A stretch of DNA of 35,408 nt from DASZGI01 sp035938995 (GTDB lineage: Bacteria; Actinomycetota; Actinomycetes; Streptomycetales; Catenulisporaceae). The position numbers were made by a program, and so were the translations under genes. The stretch spans positions 1-35,408 of the forward strand of contig NZ_DASZGI010000192.1 of NCBI RefSeq assembly GCF_035938995.1, in the 5' to 3' direction. The notes under the pieces were generated by a model, which saw nothing but the letters and a program-made list of their open reading frames with translations, did not search any database and was not told the origin of the DNA. Below, piece after piece: positions 30,436 to 35,408 of the stretch (the first letter of the stretch is position 1; every line of letters starts with the position of its first letter).

Positions 30436-30455
30436 GTCAGACAGCGAGGAGCGAC

Positions 30456-32033
30456 ATGGCGAGCGACGAGTTCCACGTCTACGACACGACCCTGCGCGAC
30501 GGCATGCAGCAGGAGGGCCTGAGCCCGTCCGTGACGGACAAGCTCGCCATCGCCCGGCACCTCGACGGCCTCGGCGTCGGATTCATCGAGGGCGGGTGGC
30601 CCGGGGCGATCCCCAAGGACACCGAGTTCTTCAGGCGTGCTCAAACAGAGCTGGACCTGAAACATGCGCAGCTGGCTGCGTTCGGCGCGACCCGCCGGGC
30701 CGGTCTGAAGGCCGCCGACGACCCCCAGGTGGCCGCCCTGCGCGAATCCGGAGCCCCGATCGTGACGCTCGTGGCCAAGGCGCACGACCGCCACGTCGAA
30801 CTGGCCGTGCGTACCACGCTCGAGGAGAACCTCGCGATGTGGCGGGACACCGTCGAGCACCTGGTCGCCGAGGGCCGCCGGGTCTTCGTCGACGCCGAGC
30901 ATTTCTTCGACGGCTACCGCGCGAACCCCGCGTACGCGCTGGAATGCGTGCGCACCGCGATGGAGGCGGGCGCCGACCTCGTCGCCCTCTGCGACACCAA
31001 CGGCGGGATGCTGCCGGGCGAGCTCGGCGACGTCGTGCACCAGGTCATCGAGACCACGTCCGCGCGCGTCGGCATCCACTGCCACGACGACTCCGGCTGC
31101 GCGGTCGCCAACTCGCTCGCCGCGATCGACGCGGGAGCGACGCACGTGCAGGGCGCGGCCAACGGCTACGGCGAGCGCACCGGGAACGCGAACCTGTTCA
31201 CCATCGTCGCCAACCTTCAGCTCAAGAAGGGACGCGAGGTCGTCCCCCCGCAGTCCCTGGCCGAAATGACCCGAATCGCGCACGCCATCTCCGAGGTCAC
31301 CAACGTCGCCCCGCACACGAAGCAGCCCTACGTCGGCTTCTCGGCCTTCGCGCATAAGGCCGGTCTGCACGCCTCTGCGATCAAGGCCGACCCGAACCTG
31401 TACCAGCACGTCGACCCGGCGTGCGTCGGCAACGATATGCGGATGCTGGTCTCCGAGATGGCCGGCCGGTCCAACATCGAGCTCAAGGGTCGTGAGCTGG
31501 GCTATGACCTGTCCGAAGATCGCGGCGTGCTGACCCGGATCACCAACCGGGTCAAGGAGCTCGAGGCCGCCGGGCACTCCTTCGAGGCCGCCGACGCTTC
31601 CTTCGAGCTGCTCCTGCACGGCGAGCTCGGCGGCGAACCCGCGCGCTTCTTCACCGTCGAGTCCTGGCGGGTCATCGTCGAGCAGACCGCGGACGGCCGC
31701 CACGTGAGCGAGGCGACGGTCAAGCTGCACGCCAAGGACGAGCGGATCATAGCGACCGGCGAGGGCAACGGCCCGGTCAACGCGCTCGACGAGGCGCTGC
31801 GCCAGGCCCTCGGCCAGCTGTACCCGGAGCTGGCCCGGCTGGAGCTGATCGACTACAAGGTGCGCATCCTCGAGGGCGACCACGGCACCCAGTCGCGCAC
31901 CCGGGTGCTGATCACCACCTCCGACGGGGACGACGAGTGGTCGACGATCGGGGTCGAGGAGAACATCGTCGCCGCGTCGTGGACTGCGATCGTGGACGCC
32001 GTCACGTTCGGCCTGCTGCGCGCCCGCAAGTGA
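30456..32033 (+). CDS. cimA: Citramalate synthase
   Basis: 525 residues from ATG 30456 with GCGAGGAG at 4 nt. Condenses pyruvate and acetyl-CoA to citramalate, the entry of the threonine-independent route to isoleucine. The N-terminal DRE-TIM barrel has D-T-T-L-R-D-G (10-16), the catalytic and metal residues in H-C-H-D-D-S-G, and G-N-A-N-L (in G-E-R-T-G-N-A-N-L). After a linker (about 330-400), a C-terminal LeuA-type regulatory domain follows (V-E-S-W-R-V-I-V-E, then S-R-T-R-V-L-I-T-T-S-D-G). In this family that domain binds the end product; isoleucine is expected. The CimA call rather than LeuA rests on the overall length, the G-M-Q-Q-E-G motif after D-G and the homocitrate-like family pattern; LeuA-like activity is not excluded. 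Upstream attenuator suggests Ile control. Confidence 0.9.
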   Translation: MASDEFHVYDTTLRDGMQQEGLSPSVTDKLAIARHLDGLGVGFIEGGWPGAIPKDTEFFRRAQTELDLKHAQLAAFGATRRAGLKAADDPQVAALRESGAPIVTLVAKAHDRHVELAVRTTLEENLAMWRDTVEHLVAEGRRVFVDAEHFFDGYRANPAYALECVRTAMEAGADLVALCDTNGGMLPGELGDVVHQVIETTSARVGIHCHDDSGCAVANSLAAIDAGATHVQGAANGYGERTGNANLFTIVANLQLKKGREVVPPQSLAEMTRIAHAISEVTNVAPHTKQPYVGFSAFAHKAGLHASAIKADPNLYQHVDPACVGNDMRMLVSEMAGRSNIELKGRELGYDLSEDRGVLTRITNRVKELEAAGHSFEAADASFELLLHGELGGEPARFFTVESWRVIVEQTADGRHVSEATVKLHAKDERIIATGEGNGPVNALDEALRQALGQLYPELARLELIDYKVRILEGDHGTQSRTRVLITTSDGDDEWSTIGVEENIVAASWTAIVDAVTFGLLRARK

Positions 32034-32046
32034 CGCGCGACAGGGT

Positions 32047-32066
32047 TGCGCGCCGGCCGCCGCGCA
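32047..32066 (+). terminator. Short hairpin after cimA
   Basis: TGCGCG/CGCGCA arms (6 bp) with an 8-nt loop, 14 bp after the cimA stop; no U-run. Weak candidate. Confidence 0.3.
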
Positions 32067-32121
32067 TGCCGTGAACGCCGGGCCTCCGCGCCTCCGGAAC
32101 GTGATCGCCGTCGCCTCCCGG

Positions 32122-32127
32122 TAGGCT
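32122..32127 (+). promoter_or_regulatory. Candidate -10 element for leaderless transcription of the FAH-family gene
   Basis: TAGGCT ends 6 nt before the GTG at 32134, and there is no ribosome-binding site between. The arrangement matches the zinc exporter and leuB cases. Confidence 0.4.
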
Positions 32128-32133
32128 CGGGGC

Positions 32134-32937
32134 GTGCGCATCGCGAGATTCTCCCTGCCTGACACCGCCTCAGACGCCGGAGCCGTGCGCTTCGGCGTGG
32201 TCGAGGGCGAGCCGGACCGCCCCGAGACGATGGTGATCGCCGAGCTGGACGGCCACCCGTTCACCCCGAACCCGCAGACGACCGGCCGCGCCTGGCCGCT
32301 GGACGACGTGCGCCTGCTCGCCCCGGTCCTGCCCAGCAAGATCGCCGCGATCGGCCGCAACTACGCCGAGCACGCCCGGGAGCTGGGCAACGAGGTGCCG
32401 GACGTGCCGATCACCTTCCTCAAGCCGTCCACCAGCGTGATCGGCCCGAACGAGACGATCGCCTACCCGGAGATCTCGAAGGACGTCCACCACGAGGCCG
32501 AGCTCGCCGTCGTCATCGGCCGCCTGTGCCGGCAGGTCCCCCTCGACCGGGCGAAGGACGTCATCCTCGGCTACACCTGCGCCAACGACGTCACCGCCCG
32601 CGACCTTCAACAGACAGAGAAGCAGTGGGGGAGAGCAAAGGGCTTCGACACCTTCTGCCCTCTCGGCCCCTGGATCGAGACGGAAATCGATCCCGCCGAC
32701 CTGTCCGTCACCTGTACCGTCAATGACGAGCTGAAGCAGGCCGGCCGCACCTCCCAGATGATCCGCGACGTGGCCGCGCTGGTGGCGCACGTGTCCGAGG
32801 CGATGACGCTGCTGCCCGGGGACGTGATCCTCACCGGCACCCCAAGCGGGGTCGGCCCGCTCCACGTCGGCGACACCGTCTCCGTGACCATCGAGAACAT
32901 CGGCACGCTGACCAACCGAGTGGTCAGCCGCGATTAA
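32134..32937 (+). CDS. Fumarylacetoacetate hydrolase (FAH) family protein
   Basis: 267 residues from GTG 32134. Signatures of the FAH C-terminal fold: A-A-I-G-R-N-Y-A-E-H at 71-80, metal ligands E121 and E123 in H-H-E-A-E-L-A-V-V-I-G, and D152 in N-D-V-T-A-R-D. The end T-G-T-P-S-G-V-G-P-L is also typical. These proteins bind Mg2+ or Mn2+ and break or decarboxylate C-C bonds next to keto groups (acylpyruvate hydrolase, oxaloacetate decarboxylase and isomerase activities). Substrate unknown. It lies between cimA and gltX, 15 bp before gltX, so these two are probably cotranscribed. Confidence 0.9.
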   Translation: MRIARFSLPDTASDAGAVRFGVVEGEPDRPETMVIAELDGHPFTPNPQTTGRAWPLDDVRLLAPVLPSKIAAIGRNYAEHARELGNEVPDVPITFLKPSTSVIGPNETIAYPEISKDVHHEAELAVVIGRLCRQVPLDRAKDVILGYTCANDVTARDLQQTEKQWGRAKGFDTFCPLGPWIETEIDPADLSVTCTVNDELKQAGRTSQMIRDVAALVAHVSEAMTLLPGDVILTGTPSGVGPLHVGDTVSVTIENIGTLTNRVVSRD

Positions 32938-32952
32938 GGACTAGGACCCGCA

Positions 32953-34467
32953 GTGACTGGCAGTACCGTGACCGGCACCGACAGCGGCGTCCGCGTCCGC
33001 TTCCCCCCGTCCCCGACCGGCGACCCGCACGTCGGCATGGTGCGCTCCGCGCTGTTCAACTACGCGTTCGCGCGCCACTACGGCGGAACCTTCGTCTTCC
33101 GTATCGAGGACACCGACGCCGCGCGCAACACCGAGGCGTCGTATGCGGCGCTGCTCGACACGATGCGGTGGATGGGCCTCGACTGGGACGAGGGCCCCGA
33201 GGTAGGCGGACAGTACGGCCCCTACCGCCAGTCCGAGCGCAGTGAGATCTACGCCGACGTCGCCAAGCGCCTTAAGACAGGCGGCTACGCCTACGACTGC
33301 TACTGCACTGCCGCGGAACTCGAAGCCGCCCGCGAGCGAGCGACCGCCGAGAAGCGCACCCCCGGCTACGAGGGCACCTGCCGCAACCTGAGCGCTGAGC
33401 AGATCGAGAAGTACAAGGCGGAAGGGCGCACCAGCGTGCTCCGCTTCCGCATGCCCGACAAGCCGCTCGCCTGGAACGACCTGGTCCGCGGCGAGATCAC
33501 CTTCGCCCCCGAGAACGTCCCGGATTACGTCCTCGTGCGCGCCGACGGCTCACCCCTCTACACGCTCGTCAACCCGGTCGACGACGGCCTTATGCGGATC
33601 ACCCACGTGCTACGCGGCGAGGACCTGCTCTCCTCCACTCCCCGCCAGATCCCGCTGCACGAGGCCCTGATCGAACTCGGCCTCACCGACCGCGTCCCCG
33701 AGTTCGGCCACCTGCCGTACGTCATGGGGGAGGGCAACAAGAAGCTCAGCAAGCGCGACCCCGAAGCGGCCTTCAGCTACTACCCCAAGCGCGGCTTCCT
33801 GCCGGAAGGCCTGCTGAACTACCTGGCGCTTCTTGGCTGGTCGCTCGGCGACGACCAGGAGATCTTCACCAAGGCCGAGCTCATCGGCGCTTTCGACGGC
33901 ACGCGCATCTCCGCCAACCCCGCGCGCTTCGACCTGAAGAAGTGCGAAGCGATCAACGCGACACACCTGCGCCTGCTCGCGCCCGAGGACCTCGCCAAGC
34001 GGATCCTGCCCTACCTTGCCGAGGCCGGCCTGCTCAAGGGCGACGCCCCCGAGGGCCACCTTGCCAACGACCAGGAGTGGAACACGCTCCTCGCCACCAT
34101 CCCCCTCATCCAGGAGCGGATGGTCGTCCTGTCCGACGCGCTCGGCATGGTCGGCTTCCTCTTCGTCTCCGAGGACGCCTTCACCGTCGACGAGGCTGAC
34201 GCCGCCAAGGTGCTCACCCCCGATGCCGTCCCCGTCCTCCAGGCGGCCCTCGCGGCCCTCGACACCCTCCCCACCTGGACCTCCACATCCATCGACGAAG
34301 CCCTGCGCGCCGCCCTCATCGACGGCCTCGGACTCAAGCCCAAGGTGGCGTTCACCGCGATCCGCGTCGCCGTCACCGGCCGCCGGGTCTCGCCGCCGCT
34401 GTTCGAGTCCCTCGAACTGCTCGGCCGTGAGCGCACCTTGTCCCGCCTGCGCGCCGCCCTGCCTTAG
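32953..34467 (+). CDS. gltX: Glutamyl-tRNA synthetase (probably non-discriminating)
   Basis: 504 residues from GTG 32953, AGGA 6 nt upstream. Class-I synthetase: HIGH-type motif P-S-P-T-G-D-P-H-V-G-M (19-29) and KMSKS-type motif K-L-S-K-R (264-268). A C-Y-C pair followed by Y-E-G-T-C fits the zinc-binding region found in many GluRS. The C-terminal anticodon-binding region is helical. Family knowledge: actinobacteria lack GlnRS and charge tRNA-Gln with glutamate first, then amidate with GatCAB, so this enzyme must also accept tRNA-Gln. That is supported by the tRNA-Gln gene 158 bp downstream. Discrimination cannot be read directly from sequence here. Confidence 0.95.
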   Translation: MTGSTVTGTDSGVRVRFPPSPTGDPHVGMVRSALFNYAFARHYGGTFVFRIEDTDAARNTEASYAALLDTMRWMGLDWDEGPEVGGQYGPYRQSERSEIYADVAKRLKTGGYAYDCYCTAAELEAARERATAEKRTPGYEGTCRNLSAEQIEKYKAEGRTSVLRFRMPDKPLAWNDLVRGEITFAPENVPDYVLVRADGSPLYTLVNPVDDGLMRITHVLRGEDLLSSTPRQIPLHEALIELGLTDRVPEFGHLPYVMGEGNKKLSKRDPEAAFSYYPKRGFLPEGLLNYLALLGWSLGDDQEIFTKAELIGAFDGTRISANPARFDLKKCEAINATHLRLLAPEDLAKRILPYLAEAGLLKGDAPEGHLANDQEWNTLLATIPLIQERMVVLSDALGMVGFLFVSEDAFTVDEADAAKVLTPDAVPVLQAALAALDTLPTWTSTSIDEALRAALIDGLGLKPKVAFTAIRVAVTGRRVSPPLFESLELLGRERTLSRLRAALP

Positions 34468-34532
34468 ACCCCTCCCTTTCCCCCCTTCCACCCCGTCCCC
34501 CGAAGCGTTGCCGCTTCCCTCTCCTTACTGAT

Positions 34533-34561
34533 TTGGGCCCCCGGGCGGCGTCCGCTAAAGT
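34533..34561 (+). promoter_or_regulatory. Promoter of tRNA-Gln
   Basis: TTGGGC (34533-34538), 17-nt spacer, TAAAGT (34556-34561). Transcription would begin about 34568, giving a 5' leader of about 57 nt on the tRNA precursor. Confidence 0.6.
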
Positions 34562-34580
34562 TGGTCGGGCGACGCCGCCC
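34543..34580. repeat. 10-bp inverted repeat bracketing the -10 of the tRNA-Gln promoter
   Basis: GGGCGGCGTC (34543-34552) and GACGCCGCCC (34571-34580) are perfect arms around an 18-bp spacer that contains the -10 hexamer. An operator or a cruciform that limits access are possible. Confidence 0.5.
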
Positions 34581-34624
34581 CGGTGAGGACTTCGGTCCCG
34601 CTGATGCGGAGTTGATGCCAGCTT

Positions 34625-34696
34625 TGGGGTATGGGGTAATTGGCAGCCCGACGGATTCTGGCTCCGTTAGTCTAGGTTCGAGTCCTGGTACCCCAG
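34625..34696 (+). tRNA. tRNA-Gln (anticodon CTG)
   Basis: 72 nt without encoded CCA. Acceptor stem TGGGGTA pairs with TACCCCA, with U1-A72 as in known tRNA-Gln, and G as discriminator. Anticodon stem ACGGA/TCCGT holds the loop TTCTGGC, giving anticodon CTG. T arm CTAGG-TTCGAGT-CCTGG has one wobble pair; the D arm contains GGTAATTGGCAG. CCA is not encoded: GCAC follows, so it must be added. Confidence 0.95.
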
Positions 34697-34699
34697 CAC

Positions 34700-34741
34700 A
34701 AAAGCGATCGGCGCGGACATCATCCGCGCCGATCGCTTTTT
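34700..34741 (+). terminator. Intrinsic terminator of tRNA-Gln
   Basis: A perfect 18-bp stem (34700-34717 with 34723-34740) with a 5-nt loop and a run of T at the end, starting 3 nt after the tRNA. The A-run on the other side means it can also end the convergent minus-strand gene. Confidence 0.93.
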
Positions 34742-34750
34742 GCGCCTTCC

Positions 34751-35408
34751 CTACGCCAAACCCCTTCTCTCCAACAGCGGCCCGATTTCCGGATCCCGCC
34801 CCCGGAACGACCGGAACGCCGCCATCACGTCGACGCTCCCGCCCTTGGAGAGCACGGCTTCTCGGAACGTGTCGCCATTGACCCTCGTCATGCCGCCGTT
34901 CTCCTTGAACCACTCGACGGTGTCGGCGTCCAGAACCTCGCTCCAGATGTACGAGTAATAGCCGGCGCTGTAGTCGTACGCGAACGAGTGCGCGAAGTAC
35001 GTCGAGCGATACCGCGGCGGAATCACGTCCATGGCAACGCCCACCCGCTGCAGCGCCTCCCGCTCGAAGACTTCCGGATCGCCCGGATCGACTCCGGCGG
35101 GGATCGTGTGCCAGGCCCAGTCCAGCAGCGTCGCGGCCAGGTACTCCACCGTCCTGAAGCCCTGCCCGAACTTCTCCGCCGCCTTCATCCGCTCGAGCAG
35201 CTCCGCGGGGATCGGCTCGCCCGTCCGACAGTGCTTGGCGTAGTTCGCCAGCACCTCCGGCCACACTGCCCACATCTCGTTGACCTGCGAGGGGTACTCG
35301 ACGAAGTCCCGCGGCACCTGCGTCCCGGAGAACTTCGGGTACCGCACGTCCGAGAACAGCCCGTGCAGCGCGTGCCCAAATTCATGAAAGAGTGTATTGA
35401 CCTCCTCG
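34751..35408 (-). CDS. M3 family metallopeptidase (Dcp/oligopeptidase type), N-terminal part outside the window
   Basis: 219 codons to the right edge; the real start lies beyond 35408. The zinc motif is visible right at the edge: F-H-E-F-G-H-A-L-H-G, i.e. H-E-x-x-H of clan MA. Next come the family signatures D-F-V-E-Y-P-S-Q-V and, further on, H-S-F-A-Y-D-Y-S-A-G-Y-Y-S-Y-I-W-S, which carries substrate-contacting Tyr residues. The C-terminus ends G-P-L-L-E-R-R-G-L. Full-length enzymes are about 650-700 residues, so about a third is seen. It cuts oligopeptides or removes dipeptides in the cytoplasm, so it could act on peptides brought in by the importer. Convergent with the tRNA-Gln terminator. 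Dcp versus oligopeptidase A is not separable from this part. Confidence 0.92.
   Translation of the reverse strand, partial: EEVNTLFHEFGHALHGLFSDVRYPKFSGTQVPRDFVEYPSQVNEMWAVWPEVLANYAKHCRTGEPIPAELLERMKAAEKFGQGFRTVEYLAATLLDWAWHTIPAGVDPGDPEVFEREALQRVGVAMDVIPPRYRSTYFAHSFAYDYSAGYYSYIWSEVLDADTVEWFKENGGMTRVNGDTFREAVLSKGGSVDVMAAFRSFRGRDPEIGPLLERRGLA

Noticed and set aside
1..35408. Mobile elements, prophage, CRISPR arrays, attachment sites
   Set aside because: No transposase, integrase or phage-type frame, no regularly spaced repeats, and no duplication of the tRNA-Gln 3' end was seen within the window.

Overview
The window reads as a chromosomal segment of a high-GC Actinomycetota, probably near the Streptomycetales/Catenulisporales. 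The reasons are the strong G/C third-position bias, frequent GTG and TTG starts, a WXG100 (ESX-type) protein, an F420-type luciferase-like oxidoreductase, a DUF3145 protein (a family I know from actinobacteria), a class-II IlvE, and the order serA - leuB - ilvE - cimA - FAH-family gene - gltX - tRNA-Gln, which resembles Streptomyces. The genus assignment is inference. No insertion sequence, phage gene, integrase or CRISPR array was seen.

Region by region. (1) 1-3.3 kb: a truncated WXG100 gene and a companion small helical protein on the minus strand; divergent from them a lipoprotein that is a catalytically dead M1 aminopeptidase, then a DUF4190-type membrane protein. (2) 3.4-6.2 kb, minus: an MprF-like DUF2156 membrane protein and a secreted G1 (eqolisin) glutamic peptidase with a LacI-type palindrome upstream. 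(3) 6.5-11.6 kb, plus: an F420/FMN-type oxidoreductase, a zinc CDF exporter, a one-helix small membrane protein, a 550-bp structured gene-free stretch, a DUF3145 protein, and an SPFH protein coupled to an unknown 169-residue protein. (4) 11.6-17.2 kb, minus: a DUF2079 membrane protein, a small coupled protein, trehalose-6-phosphate phosphatase, a PucR-type regulator and a geranylgeranyl-reductase-type flavoprotein. (5) 17.8-23.9 kb, plus: a complete five-gene oligopeptide/dipeptide ABC importer. (6) 24-34.5 kb, plus: serA, a small unknown gene, leuB, ilvE, an MFS exporter, cimA, a fumarylacetoacetase-family gene and gltX. (7) 34.5-35.4 kb: tRNA-Gln(CTG) with promoter and terminator, then the C-terminal part of an M3 metallopeptidase on the minus strand, cut by the right edge.

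How they fit together. The main functional unit is amino-acid supply: peptide import (region 5), serine synthesis (serA) and branched-chain synthesis (citramalate synthase cimA feeding isoleucine, leuB serving both the leucine and citramalate routes, ilvE doing the last transamination). GltX sits beside tRNA-Gln, which fits indirect Gln-tRNA synthesis. The most interesting regulatory find is upstream of cimA: a promoter, a 14-codon ORF with consecutive Val-Ile-Ile codons that appears to start at the transcript's 5' end, alternative stems, and a strong intrinsic terminator directly before the cimA ribosome-binding site. This looks like a ribosome-mediated isoleucine attenuator. Secondary finds are the M1 pseudopeptidase beside ESX-type genes, a pair of near-identical 16-bp elements between serA and leuB, and several precisely placed inverted repeats at promoters.
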